Assembly: GCF_014643515.1 (NCBI RefSeq)
Contig: NZ_BMJP01000001.1
Span: 310,001 to 374,000, forward strand
Length of the DNA: 64,000 bases
Reading direction: 5' to 3'
Source: Sphingomonas prati
Lineage (GTDB): Bacteria; Pseudomonadota; Alphaproteobacteria; Sphingomonadales; Sphingomonadaceae
Part shown: positions 53,295 to 61,807 of the stretch, one piece after another
How positions within the stretch are numbered: the stretch's first letter is position 1
Layout of the letters: the number at the start of each line of letters is the position of its first letter
Position numbers and translations under genes: made by a program
Notes under the pieces: generated by a model
Told to the model about the DNA's origin: nothing
Database searches by the model: none
What the model saw: the letters and a program-made list of their open reading frames with translations, nothing else

Positions 53295-53355
53295 GGTGGG
53301 TCGAACGACCTCGAAACTAAAGACACCACCCAAACCCAAACCCAAACCTCAGTAA

Positions 53356-53470
53356 CCCGTCCATGCCGAGCGCAGTCGAGGCACGCTCCCCCGAGCGTAG
53401 CCGAGGGGTGCTGTTGGCTTCTCGGCTTCGCTCGAAGGAGTCCCTCGACTGCGCTCGGGACGGACGGGGG
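53356..53470. repeat. family C inverted repeat
   Basis: CCCGTCCATGCCGAGCGCAG then TCGAGGCACGC on the left and GGAGTCCCTCGACTGCGCTC then GGGACGGACGGG on the right. Diverged copies lie after astB (57058-57182) and after mtgA (59746-59813). Confidence 0.82.
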
Positions 53471-53597
53471 TTTGGTTCCGGGTTTGACTGTCCGCGCGCA
53501 GCCTCAAGCCAGGGCAAAAAGGGGAGCGATAGGCCGACGAACCTCCCCCGGAGCATCGCAGGTTTCACTCAGCCCGCTCCCGTCCTACAGTCCCCCC

Positions 53598-54791
53598 ATG
53601 CTCCACACCGCCCTGCTCGACCGTGCCGCCGCTGCCCCGATGCTGGATCAGGTCCTCGCCTGGTCCGCGGTCAACAGCGGGTCGCGGAACCTCGCCGGGC
53701 TAGCCACGATGGCCGGGCTGCTGGCCGACGCGTTCGCCGTCCTGCCGGGCGAGATCGCGCTCGTCCCGCCCGAGCCCGTCGACGCGGTCCTCCCCGACGG
53801 GACGCGGGCAGAGCAACCCCACGGGGCCAACCTGCACCTGCGCGTCCGGCCCGAGGCCCCCGTCCAGATCCTGCTCACCGGCCACATGGACACTGTGTTC
53901 GCCGCGGATCATCCGTTTCAGGCGACCCGCCTCATCACACCGGACCGACTCAACGGCCCCGGAGTGGCGGACATGAAGGGCGGGATCGCGATCATGCTGG
54001 CCGCACTCGCCGCGATCGAGGGCGATCCGGTGCGCGAGCGGCTGGGGTACGAGGTCGTGCTGAACGCGGACGAGGAGGTCGGGTCCGGCGGGTCGGCGGC
54101 GCTGATCGCGGCGGCGGCGCGCGGCAAGGCGGCGGCGCTGACCTACGAACCGGCGCTGCCCGACGGGACGCTGGCCGGCGCGCGGCCGGGGAGCGGCAAT
54201 TTCTCCACGATCGTGACGGGGCGCAGCGCGCATGCCGGCCGCAATCCGGAGGACGGGCGCAACGCGGTCGTCGCGGCGGCCGATCTGGCGCTGCGCCTGT
54301 CGAAGGCGGCGGGGCCGCGGCTGTCGGTCAACCCCGCGCGGATCGAGGGTGGCGGGCCGAACAATGTCGTCCCCGACCATGCCATCCTGCGCATCAACAT
54401 GCGCCCCGCGACGCCGGAGGACGAGGTACGCGCGCGGTCCTATCTCGACGCGGCGATCGCGATGGTCGCGGCGACGCACGACGTCACCATTCACCTGCAC
54501 GGCGGGTTCGGGCGGCCGCCGAAGCCGCTCGATCCCGCCGCGGAACGGCTGTTCGCGCTGGTGCGGGATTGCGGGGCGGAGCTGGGGCTGTCGATCGGCT
54601 GGTCGGCGACCGGCGGGGTGTGCGACGGAAACAATATTGCGGCATGCGGCGTGCCGGTGGTCGACACGATGGGCGCGCGCGGCGGGGCGATCCACAGCGA
54701 TGCGGAGTTTCTGATGATCGACAGCCTGGCCGAACGCGCGCGACTTTCCGCGCTGGTGCTGCACCGGCTGGCCACGGGGGGCCGGCCATGA
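53598..54791 (+). CDS. M20-family metallohydrolase in the arginine succinyltransferase operon
   Basis: A 397-residue di-zinc amidohydrolase of the CPG2/ArgE/DapE group. Zinc-ligand motifs are ILLTGHMDTVF, GPGVADMKGGIAIML and LNADEEVGSGGSAAL (catalytic Glu-Glu), with later ligands in YEPALPDG and GGAIHSDAEFL. No signal peptide. Its stop overlaps the astA start (ATGA), so it is made with AstA and AstB. E. coli's AstE is from a different peptidase family, and M20 relatives act on N-succinyl amino acids, so desuccinylation of an intermediate is the most attractive guess. Confidence 0.9.
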   Translation: MLHTALLDRAAAAPMLDQVLAWSAVNSGSRNLAGLATMAGLLADAFAVLPGEIALVPPEPVDAVLPDGTRAEQPHGANLHLRVRPEAPVQILLTGHMDTVFAADHPFQATRLITPDRLNGPGVADMKGGIAIMLAALAAIEGDPVRERLGYEVVLNADEEVGSGGSAALIAAAARGKAAALTYEPALPDGTLAGARPGSGNFSTIVTGRSAHAGRNPEDGRNAVVAAADLALRLSKAAGPRLSVNPARIEGGGPNNVVPDHAILRINMRPATPEDEVRARSYLDAAIAMVAATHDVTIHLHGGFGRPPKPLDPAAERLFALVRDCGAELGLSIGWSATGGVCDGNNIAACGVPVVDTMGARGGAIHSDAEFLMIDSLAERARLSALVLHRLATGGRP

Positions 54792-55804
54792 CGTTCTTCG
54801 TCCGCCCGTCGCGCACCGACGATATCGACGCGCTGTACGAGATGGCGAAGCTGACCGGCGGCGGGTTTACCAACCTGCCGCCGGACCGGCCCGCGCTGAC
54901 CGCCAAGCTGGCGCGGTCGGCTGCCGCGTTCGGGCGCACCGATGATGCGCCGGGCGACGACCTGTTCCTGCTGATCTTGGAAAATGCCGAGGACGGGCGC
55001 ATCGCCGGCACCGCGCAGATCTTCAGCTGCGTCGGCATGACCTGCTCCTTCTACAGCTACCGGCTCGGCACGCTCAGCCAGACGAGCCGCGAACTGGGCC
55101 GCACGTTCAAGGCGGAGATGCTGTCGCTGACCACCGACTACGAGGGCGCGTCCGAGGTCGGTGGGTTGTTCCTCCACCCGCGCGAACGGGCCGGCGGGCT
55201 TGGCCTGCTGCTCGCGCGCAGCCGCTACCTGTTCATCCGGCAGCATCGCGCTCGGTTCGCGGACCGCGTGATCGCCGAGCTGCGCGGCGTGATCGACGAG
55301 GCGGGCGGATCGCCGTTCTGGGACGGGCTGGGCGCCAAATTCTTCGGCATGGGGTTTCAGGACGCGGACGAATTCAACGCGACGCACGGGACGCAGTTCA
55401 TCGCGGACCTGATGCCAAAGCACCCGGTCTACCTCGCGATGCTGAGCGAGCCGGCGCGCCACGTGCTGGGCCTGCCGCACCCAACCGGTCGCGCGGCGAT
55501 GCGGATGCTGGAGAAGGAGGGCTTCGCGCACGAGGGTTATGTCGACATCTTCGACGGTGGCCCGACGATGGCGGCGCAGACCGACCGGATCGCGACGATC
55601 CAGGGTGCGACCGATGCGACCCGTGCGGCGGGCGATGCCGCCGACGGCGGACGCGCGGCGCTGCTCGCGACGGGGCATTACGATACGTTCCGCGCGGCGT
55701 GGGGGCGGATCGCGCCTTCTGCGGGCGGTATGGCGGTCGAGCCGGCGGCGGCGCGGGCGCTGGAACTGCCGGTCGGCGGGGGGTTCGTCCATGTCGCGCG
55801 CTGA
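54788..55804 (+). CDS. astA: arginine N-succinyltransferase
   Basis: A 338-residue GNAT-type acyltransferase that starts the AST route of arginine breakdown. It has FVRPSRTDDIDALYEMAKLTGGGFTNLP at the N-terminus, GTAQIFSCVGM, the acetyl-CoA-type VGGLFLHPRERAGGLGLLLAR and DGLGAKFFGMGFQDADEFN. Length and order match AstA throughout. It overlaps the M20 gene by 4 bp and astB by 14 bp. Confidence 0.95.
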   Translation: MTFFVRPSRTDDIDALYEMAKLTGGGFTNLPPDRPALTAKLARSAAAFGRTDDAPGDDLFLLILENAEDGRIAGTAQIFSCVGMTCSFYSYRLGTLSQTSRELGRTFKAEMLSLTTDYEGASEVGGLFLHPRERAGGLGLLLARSRYLFIRQHRARFADRVIAELRGVIDEAGGSPFWDGLGAKFFGMGFQDADEFNATHGTQFIADLMPKHPVYLAMLSEPARHVLGLPHPTGRAAMRMLEKEGFAHEGYVDIFDGGPTMAAQTDRIATIQGATDATRAAGDAADGGRAALLATGHYDTFRAAWGRIAPSAGGMAVEPAAARALELPVGGGFVHVAR

Positions 55805-57053
55805 TGCCGTGGTGGAGATCAATTTCGACGGGATCATCGGGCCGAGCCACAATTATGCGGGCTTGAGCGTCGGCAACCTGGCGGCGGTCGGCAATGCCGG
55901 GCGCGTATCCCGCCCGCGCGATGCGGCGCTGGAGGGGGTGGCGAAGATGCGTACGGCGCTGTCGCTCGGCCTGACGCAGGGCATCCTGCTGCCCCATCCG
56001 CGCCCCGATGCGGACTGGCTGGCGGCGCTGGGGACGACGCCCGAGACCGCGGACCGGCTACTGATCGCGAACGCAATGAGCGCGTCGGCGATGTGGGCCG
56101 CGAACGCCGCGACGGTGTCGCCCGCGGCGGACAGCGCGGACGGGCGCTGCCACCTGAGCGTCGCGAACCTGCTAACGATGCCGCACCGTGCGCATGAATG
56201 GCCCGCGACGCTGGCGCAGTTGCGGGTGGCGTTCGCGAACGGGGCCTTTGCCGTCCACGGTCCGGTCCCCGCCCCATTCGGCGACGAGGGCGCGGCGAAT
56301 CATATGCGATTGGCTTCTGCGGGCACCGCAGGGGTCGAGATTTTCGTCTACGGCCGGTCGGGCGGCGAATTTCCGGCACGGCAGCATGAGCAGGCGAGCC
56401 GTGCGGTTGCGCGACGCCATGGGCTCGATCCGGCGCACACTTTGTTCTGGCAGCAGTCGGACGCGGCGATCGCGGCGGGGGCGTTCCACAACGATGTCGT
56501 CGCCGTGGCGGACGGCACGATTCTGTTCGCGCATGAACAGGCGTTCGCCGACCGCACGGCGGCGTTCGACGCGCTGCGCGCCGTGCTCCCCGCGGTCGAG
56601 ATCGTGGAGGTCCCGGCCCCGCAGGTGCCGCTCGCCGATGCGATCCGCAGCTACCTGTTCAATGCGCAGCTCGTGACGCGGCCCGCGGGCGGCGGGGTGC
56701 TGATCCTGCCGCGCGAGGCGCAGGACGTGGACAGCGTGCGGACCTATGTCGACGCGCTGGTCGCGGGCAACGGACCGATCCGCGACGTGCAGTTCGTCGA
56801 TGTGCGCGAATCGATGGCCAATGGTGGGGGGCCGGCGTGCCTGCGGCTGCGCGTGCTGTGCGATCCGGCGACGGTCGATCCGCGGTTTCTGGTGGATGGG
56901 GCGAGGCTCGATCGGATTGCAGGTGTTATCGAGCGCAATTGGCCGGAACGGATCGTGCCGGATGCGCTGGGTGATCCGGAACTGCACCAAGCGATCCAAG
57001 CGGCGCGGTCCGCGCTTCTTGCCGAACTCGACCTTAGCGAACTCGAATCCTAG
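55791..57053 (+). CDS. astB: N-succinylarginine dihydrolase
   Basis: This 420-residue enzyme converts succinylarginine to succinylornithine plus ammonia and CO2. It shows the family start VEINFDGIIGPSHNYAGLSVGN, SVANLLTMPHRAHEWPATLAQL, DEGAANHMRLAS with the catalytic His region, FHNDVVAVADG and ANGGGPACLRLRVL (catalytic Cys). ATG 55791 overlaps the astA end. No astC, astD or M14-type astE follows, so the rest of the pathway is elsewhere or replaced. Confidence 0.95.
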   Translation: MSRADAVVEINFDGIIGPSHNYAGLSVGNLAAVGNAGRVSRPRDAALEGVAKMRTALSLGLTQGILLPHPRPDADWLAALGTTPETADRLLIANAMSASAMWAANAATVSPAADSADGRCHLSVANLLTMPHRAHEWPATLAQLRVAFANGAFAVHGPVPAPFGDEGAANHMRLASAGTAGVEIFVYGRSGGEFPARQHEQASRAVARRHGLDPAHTLFWQQSDAAIAAGAFHNDVVAVADGTILFAHEQAFADRTAAFDALRAVLPAVEIVEVPAPQVPLADAIRSYLFNAQLVTRPAGGGVLILPREAQDVDSVRTYVDALVAGNGPIRDVQFVDVRESMANGGGPACLRLRVLCDPATVDPRFLVDGARLDRIAGVIERNWPERIVPDALGDPELHQAIQAARSALLAELDLSELES

Positions 57054-57057
57054 CCAC

Positions 57058-57182
57058 CCGTCCGTCCTGAGTAGGGACTGAGCGCAGTCGAAGGCCGTAT
57101 CGAAGGGCCCTGTGCAGCTGCTTCGATACGAGCCCTCGATACGCGCCAAGCGGCGCTACTCGGTCTCTACTCAGCACGAACG
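57058..57182. repeat. family C repeat block after astB
   Basis: CGTCCGTCCTGAGTAGGGAC-type left arm, a GCAGTCGAAGG unit, an inner TATCGAAGG/CTTCGATACG hairpin and a right arm ending CTACTCAGCACGAACGG. It is a longer, more diverged copy than the one before the M20 gene. The gap 57054-57324 holds this block and the tRNA terminator and no gene I can support. Confidence 0.75.
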
Positions 57183-57272
57183 GATTGGGGGATCAGGATC
57201 GGTGCAGCTGGTTATGCAGCCAACCTTCAGCGGCGAACACTAGCCCCGCCTCAAACCCCCGCAGCACATACG

Positions 57273-57302
57273 AAAAAGGCCGGCCCCCGAAAGGACCGGC
57301 CC
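57273..57302 (-). terminator. rho-independent terminator of tRNA-Arg
   Basis: On the minus strand GGGCCGGTCC pairs with GGGGGCCGGCC (one wobble) around a short T-rich loop and is followed by TTTTT. It lies 22 bases after the tRNA CCA end. Confidence 0.85.
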
Positions 57303-57324
57303 TGCCGTTTCCGGCGGTATGAGT

Positions 57325-57401
57325 TGGTGCACCCAGAGCGATTCGAACGCCCGGCCCTCAGATTCGTAGTCTGATGCTCTATCCAGCTGAGCTATGGGTG
57401 C
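57325..57401 (-). tRNA. tRNA-Arg (ACG)
   Basis: The minus strand gives a full 77-nt tRNA. The acceptor arm is GCACCCA/TGGGTGC plus ACCA, the D-arm AGCTCAGCTGGATAGAGC, the anticodon stem TCAGA/TCTGA and the T-loop GTTCGAATC. The anticodon loop at 57363-57369 reads CTACGAA, giving ACG, whose first A is expected to be edited to inosine. A canonical terminator follows. Confidence 0.97.
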
Positions 57402-57480
57402 GCCGTGGGAGGGTCTCTAGCCACCACATGCAGATCGTGCAACCCCGTTGCGACGGTAAAATGATGATGCATAAGGCGGC

Positions 57481-58002
57481 ATGACATATCGCCCCCGCAC
57501 CGCCGCCCTTCCCGCCCTCTCCTGTGCCGCCCTCGCGCTGCTCGCGGGGTGCGCCGGGGATACCGCCTTCCCCTCGCTCGCTCCGCGGCCGATCGAGGCC
57601 ATTGCCCGCCAGTCGGAGCGGATCGTGACCGCGCCGGTCCCGGTGAATGACAGTGCGCTGGAAACGCAGGTGACCGCGCTTGAGACCGAGTTGCAGAGCG
57701 CCGCGTCGGAATGGTCGTCCACCGCGGCGACGACGCGCGCGGCGGTCGAGCGGGCGCGTGGGGCTGCGGTTGGCAGCGAGGGCTGGATCGTGGCGCAGCA
57801 GTCGGTGTCGCGGCTCGATGCGATTCGCGAGCGGACCGCGAAGGTGACGGAAGCGCTGGACCAGTTGCGGATTGACCGGGCGCAGGCGGCGAAGGTCATC
57901 GATACCGCGCGGCTGGACCGGATCTGGGCGGCATCGATCGCGCAGGGCGAGGCGCAGGATACCGAATACGCGGCGCTGCTGGCGGGGCTGAAGTCGGCTT
58001 GA
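57481..58002 (+). CDS. putative lipoprotein with a long helical domain
   Basis: A 173-residue protein with a lipoprotein signal (lipobox LLAGC, Cys at about residue 24). A predicted coiled coil of Ala/Glu/Arg-rich heptads runs from about residue 55 to 165 (ALETQVTALETELQSAASEW, AKVTEALDQLRIDRAQAAKV). I recognise no named domain; it could be an envelope spacer. It has no strong ribosome site and is flanked by tRNA-Arg and a family A repeat. Confidence 0.7.
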   Translation: MTYRPRTAALPALSCAALALLAGCAGDTAFPSLAPRPIEAIARQSERIVTAPVPVNDSALETQVTALETELQSAASEWSSTAATTRAAVERARGAAVGSEGWIVAQQSVSRLDAIRERTAKVTEALDQLRIDRAQAAKVIDTARLDRIWAASIAQGEAQDTEYAALLAGLKSA

Positions 58003-58010
58003 TTTGCGCT

Positions 58011-58075
58011 CCCCGTTTGGTTCGAGCCTGTCGAGACCTCCAGCGCGGAGTTCTCGACAAGCTCGAACCGAACGG
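58011..58075. repeat. family A inverted repeat
   Basis: CCCCGTTTGGTTCGAGCCTG then TCGAGACCTC on the left and GAGTTCTCGACAAGCTCGAA then CCGAACGG on the right. It lies between two convergent genes, 9 bp after one stop and 11 bp from the other. Confidence 0.85.
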
Positions 58076-58086
58076 AGTTCAGTAAT

Positions 58087-58914
58087 TTAAAAGCGGCGTG
58101 AAAAGCCCGCGAAGATCCGCACGGCCGGGCTGTCTGCATTCAGGCCGATCGCGGTGCCGCAATCGACCTGGGCGTTGTCGCTGACCTGGTAACCGCCTGA
58201 CAGCGCGGCGAGCAGGAAGGTTTGCGCGCCGTCCGGGTCGCGGTCGCGCGCGGCGGACAGCTCGACGGTGGCCGAGACCGCCTTGCTGAGCGTCAGCGCG
58301 ATGCCGCCGATCGCGGAATAGGCACGGTGTCGGCCGATGCCGTCCTCGTCCGGGGTCGCGTCGACCTCCGCGGTCAGCTGCAGCTGGACCGTGTCGTTCA
58401 GTTCATAGCCCATCGGCACGGTCAGGCCCGCGCCCCAGGTGCCCTCGCCGGTCGGCTGGCGGCCGATGGGGAGCGTCACGAACGGCTGGAGCGCGAGGCT
58501 GAACCCCGATCCGTCCGGGTTGCGCAGGTTCTGGCGCAGGCCGATCGACACGTCGCCGATCCGCGTGCGGCGATCGACCATGCCGGTCGCGTCGCGTTCG
58601 CGGACCTGGCCTAGCGCCTCCCAGCCGAGCTGCACCTCGGTCGTCTCGCCCAGCCCCACGCGGACCAGCGTGTCGCCGGTCAGGAACGTGTCGGTGCGGG
58701 TGCCGGCGTCGGTCTCGCGCTGCCAGTCCGCGACGCCCATTTCCAGCATGGGATGGCCGATCTCCGTGATGCAGGCGCCCGCGCCCAGGCTGGGCCGCGT
58801 CGGGCAATAGGGCCGCGTCGGCGCGTCCGACGCCTGCGCCGCCGCCGGTGCGGGCGACAGCGCGAACAACATGGGCGCCGCTACGGCGAGGAGGCAGATT
58901 CGGGGCTGGGTCAT
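58087..58914 (-). CDS. outer-membrane porin-like protein (phenol-degradation meta-pathway type)
   Basis: A 275-residue exported protein with signal peptide (LLAVAAPMLFALSPAPAAAQA). A beta-rich body follows with alternating strand phrases (TEVQLGWEALGQVRERD, SIGLRQNLRNPDGSGFSLAL) and an aromatic C-terminus (FAGFSRRF). This fits the PF13557 'phenol MetA degradation' family of outer-membrane proteins. Two cysteines near the N-terminus (PYCPTRP and GACITE) may form a disulfide. No aromatic degradation genes are nearby, so the name should not be taken as function. Confidence 0.78.
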   Translation of the reverse strand: MTQPRICLLAVAAPMLFALSPAPAAAQASDAPTRPYCPTRPSLGAGACITEIGHPMLEMGVADWQRETDAGTRTDTFLTGDTLVRVGLGETTEVQLGWEALGQVRERDATGMVDRRTRIGDVSIGLRQNLRNPDGSGFSLALQPFVTLPIGRQPTGEGTWGAGLTVPMGYELNDTVQLQLTAEVDATPDEDGIGRHRAYSAIGGIALTLSKAVSATVELSAARDRDPDGAQTFLLAALSGGYQVSDNAQVDCGTAIGLNADSPAVRIFAGFSRRF

Positions 58915-59013
58915 GTCCCGGCCATCCGCCAAGTTTCGCTGCGTCGCAAGCGCTTGCGATCAGTCTGCGCGCGACAGGATGACGCCGCCGGACTGATCGG
59001 CTACGCGGGGCGG

Positions 59014-59727
59014 ATGAGCAGCGCGCCGCCAAGCCCCGCCCCGACCCGGTCCGTCTTTGCGCGGATCATGCGGTTCGTGTTGCGAGCCGCGGTGATCTTC
59101 GTCGTCGTGTCGGTGCTGTGGGTGCTGGCCTATCGCTTCGTGCCGCCACCCGTCACCGCGACGATGCTGGGCGATGCGTTCGCCGGGCGCGGGATCGACA
59201 AGGACTGGATGTCGATCGACCGGATCGACCCGGACATGCCGCGCACCGCGATCGCGGCGGAGGACGGCAATTTCTGCCGCCATCACGGGTTCGACGTGAC
59301 GGCGATCGGCCGCGCGATCCGCAACAACGCCACCGGCCACCGGCTGCGCGGCGGATCGACGATCAGCCAGCAGGTCGCGAAGAACGCGTTCCTCTGGCAG
59401 GGCGGCGGCTTCTTCCGCAAGGGGCTGGAGGCATGGTTCACGGTGCTGATCGAGGCGACGTGGCCCAAGCGGCGGATCATGGAACTCTATCTGAACATCG
59501 CGGAGACCGGGATCGGCACCTACGGCGTCAATGCCGGGTCGCAGCGCTATTTCCACCACGACGCGTCGAAGCTGAGCATGGCGGAGGCATCGCGGATCGC
59601 CGCGGTCCTGCCGCTGCCCAAGAAGCGTGGTGCGATTTCGCCGACGGGGTTCACGCGGCGCTACGGCAACAACATCGCGAAGCGCGTGCCGAAGATGCAG
59701 CGGGCGGGCTATTATAGCTGCCTGTAA
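59014..59727 (+). CDS. mtgA: monofunctional peptidoglycan glycosyltransferase
   Basis: This 237-residue GT51 enzyme polymerises lipid II into glycan strands. It has one N-terminal membrane anchor (FVLRAAVIFVVVSVLWVLAY) and the catalytic motif AIAAEDGNFCRHHGFD with the key Glu. GGSTISQQVAKNAFLW and KRRIMELYLNIAETGIGTYGV follow. ATG 59014 is chosen because upstream in-frame extension would overlay the divergent porin-like gene start. It ends before a family C repeat. Confidence 0.93.
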   Translation: MSSAPPSPAPTRSVFARIMRFVLRAAVIFVVVSVLWVLAYRFVPPPVTATMLGDAFAGRGIDKDWMSIDRIDPDMPRTAIAAEDGNFCRHHGFDVTAIGRAIRNNATGHRLRGGSTISQQVAKNAFLWQGGGFFRKGLEAWFTVLIEATWPKRRIMELYLNIAETGIGTYGVNAGSQRYFHHDASKLSMAEASRIAAVLPLPKKRGAISPTGFTRRYGNNIAKRVPKMQRAGYYSCL

Positions 59728-59745
59728 GGGCGGTTACTGCCTCTG

Positions 59746-59813
59746 ATCCGTCGATGCCGAGCGCAGTCGAGGGGTGCTGTGGGCTTCTCGATTTCGCTCG
59801 CGATGGACAGTGC
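59746..59813. repeat. family C repeat, short copy
   Basis: GATGCCGAGCGCAGTCGAGG then GGTGCTGTGGGCTTCTCG and a TCGCTCGCGATGGAC right part. It fills the convergent gap between mtgA and the phosphodiesterase gene and is shorter than the copy at 53356. Confidence 0.7.
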
Positions 59814-60959
59814 TCAGCTAGCCAGCGCCGCCCGCCCCAGCGCTGGATCATCCGTAAAGAACCCGTCGATCCCGGTCGCGATGTAGCGCCGGATCTCGGC
59901 GATCGAGCCGGCCGGATTGCGCGCGTCCTTGCCCGCCCCGTTGCGGAAGTCGGCGGCGAGGAAGCTGTTCTCCGGGCGGAACGTCCACGGGATGACCTGC
60001 AACCCGGCGGCATGCGCGTCGCGAACCAGCGGGGACGGCACACCCAGTCGTCCGTCGGGGCGCAGCGGGATGATCGCGCGAATACCTGGCCCTACGACAT
60101 CGGCATAGGTCGCCATCTCGCGCAGTCCGGCGGGCGTCGTCATCTCCGCGAAGGTGATGCTGCCGCCTGCCCCCCGCCCGTCGGGCAGGCGGATGGCGCC
60201 GTCGCCGATCAGCTGCACCAGCCGGATATTGGCGGGGCGGCCGAGCTTCCGGCGGAGGTCGCGCAGGTTGGTGATCTCGAACGACTGCACCTCGACCGGC
60301 GCGCGTTTGGTATAGGCGTGCGCGCCCAGCACGGCGAGGAACCGGTCCTCGGTCGGCAGGCCGATGCCGGCAAAATAGCTGCCATGCTTCAGCTCGGGGA
60401 TCAGCCCGATCGTCCGCCCGCGCGCCGCCGCCTCGGCCGCGGCGAAATCGACGATCTCCTCGAACGTCGCAATCTGGAACTGGCCGTCATAGCTGGCGCT
60501 GATCGGGCGGATCTTGCCGAGCCGCTCGACCGCGCGCAGCGTCTTCAACTCGGCCAGCGTAAAGTCCTCCGCGAACCAGCCATCCTGCGCCTCGCCGTCG
60601 ATCGTCTTGCGCGTACGGCGCGCGGCGAATTCCGGGTGGCGCGCCACATCGGTCGTCTCGGCGATATTGTTCTCGTGCCGCGCGATCAGCACGCCGTCCT
60701 TCGTCACGACCAGGTCGGGCTCGATGAAATCGGCGCCGTCCTGGATCGCCTTGGCATAGGCCGCCAGCGTATGTTCGGGGCGGAGCGCGGAGGCCCCGCG
60801 ATGCGCGATGACGAGCGGCACCTTCGGGGCGGTCGCCGCCGTCGCCATTTTGGGAGCCAGCGCTAGGGCGGCACTGCCGACCGCGCTGCCGATCAGCCCG
60901 CGGCGGGTGAAGCGGGACATCGTCACGGCGTCGGCCGGATATCGGTTCTCGTCGGTCAT
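59814..60959 (-). CDS. exported glycerophosphodiester phosphodiesterase
   Basis: This 381-residue enzyme splits glycerophosphodiesters to glycerol-3-phosphate and an alcohol. Its N-terminus carries a likely Tat signal (SRFTRRGLIGSAVGSAALAL). The GDPD core shows IAHRGASALRPEHTLAAY, FIEPDLVVTKDGVLIARHE, a typical middle insert (DFTLAELKTL) and a late FFTDDPALG. ATG 60959 has a good ribosome site (AAGGGG); ATG 60920, right before the Tat motif, is an alternative. Periplasmic action on lipid-derived diesters is expected. Confidence 0.92.
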   Translation of the reverse strand: MTDENRYPADAVTMSRFTRRGLIGSAVGSAALALAPKMATAATAPKVPLVIAHRGASALRPEHTLAAYAKAIQDGADFIEPDLVVTKDGVLIARHENNIAETTDVARHPEFAARRTRKTIDGEAQDGWFAEDFTLAELKTLRAVERLGKIRPISASYDGQFQIATFEEIVDFAAAEAAARGRTIGLIPELKHGSYFAGIGLPTEDRFLAVLGAHAYTKRAPVEVQSFEITNLRDLRRKLGRPANIRLVQLIGDGAIRLPDGRGAGGSITFAEMTTPAGLREMATYADVVGPGIRAIIPLRPDGRLGVPSPLVRDAHAAGLQVIPWTFRPENSFLAADFRNGAGKDARNPAGSIAEIRRYIATGIDGFFTDDPALGRAALAS

Positions 60960-61136
60960 GCCAGCCCCTTCTGCGAGCGTTCTCGGCTCGCGCCGCTACC
61001 GCGCATCATCCCCATCCATGTCGGTTCGGTGACAGGCCCGCGACGGTTCGATGACGAGGGACAAATGCCGGTTTTGCCGCGTTGCGACAGGCCGGACCGC
61101 GGCCGCGACGGAAGCGCAATAAGGACGATGCGGGGC

Positions 61137-61162
61137 GGAAACCTCCCGCCGTCGGGGTCGTT
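61137..61162 (+). promoter_or_regulatory. possible EcfG (general stress) promoter
   Basis: GGAAAC (61137-61142), 16 bp and CGTT (61159-61162) resemble the alphaproteobacterial EcfG pattern GGAAC-N16/17-CGTT with one extra A. The predicted start point leaves a leader of about 45 bases to the YciE-like ATG. The target, a ferritin-like stress protein, fits that regulon. Confidence 0.45.
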
Positions 61163-61213
61163 ACGCACCCACGACCGACCGCCGTCCCGGCATCGGCAGA
61201 CGAGGAATTTGGC

Positions 61214-61729
61214 ATGGGTCTCTTCAGCAGCGACATCAAGACGTTCGACGACCTGTTCATCCACCAGCTCCAGGACGTCTATTATGCCGAGCACCAGATC
61301 CTGAAGGCGCTGCCCAAGATGGCCGCGAAGGCGACCGCCGCCGACCTGAAGGAAGGGTTCGAAATGCACCTGCGCGAAACCGAGACGCAGGTTGCGCGGC
61401 TGGAACAGGTGTTCGCGCTCCACAATGAGAAGCCGAAGGCAGTCACCTGCCCGGCGATCGACGGCATCATCAAGGAAGCCAACGAAGTCGCGGGCGAGAT
61501 TTCGGACAAGGCCGTGCTCGACGCCGCGTTGATCGCGTCGGCCCAGGCGGTCGAGCATTACGAGATCACGCGCTACGGCACGCTGATCTCGTGGGCCCGC
61601 CAGCTCGGCCGCGAGGACAGCGCCGCGATCCTCAAGCTGACGCTCGACGAGGAATATGCGACCGACGACAAGCTGACCAAGATGGCAGAATCGCGCATCA
61701 ACCCGCGCGCGGAGCAGGTTACGGCCTAA
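61214..61729 (+). CDS. YciE/YciF-type ferritin-like protein (DUF892)
   Basis: A 171-residue four-helix bundle starting FSSDIKTFDDLFIHQLQDVYYAEHQILKAL, the classic YciE/DUF892 start with a Tyr-Ala-Glu-x-x metal-ligand motif. A second helix follows with EMHLRETETQVARLEQVF, and the C-terminal helix carries HYEITRYGTLISWA. Such proteins are stress-induced in many bacteria and may bind a di-metal site. ATG 61214 has ribosome site GAGGAA. It is divergent from the phosphodiesterase gene across 254 bp. Confidence 0.9.
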   Translation: MGLFSSDIKTFDDLFIHQLQDVYYAEHQILKALPKMAAKATAADLKEGFEMHLRETETQVARLEQVFALHNEKPKAVTCPAIDGIIKEANEVAGEISDKAVLDAALIASAQAVEHYEITRYGTLISWARQLGREDSAAILKLTLDEEYATDDKLTKMAESRINPRAEQVTA

Positions 61730-61807
61730 TTTGATGGACGGGGGTGCTGGTTCAGGTGCCCCCGTTCCTCACAGTTTAACCGTATCAGTCCGACCCATTC
61801 TCCGACC

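Larger units (their letters stand above)
53171..53597. other. 427-bp intergenic region made mostly of repeats
   Basis: The interval between the DUF481 and M20 genes holds one family A block and one family C block. It also holds a short AC-rich run (CCCAAACCCAAACCC, about 53328-53347). Open frames crossing it are shadows and I support no gene here. A promoter for the ast-type operon must lie in it, but I cannot point to one with confidence. Confidence 0.7.
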
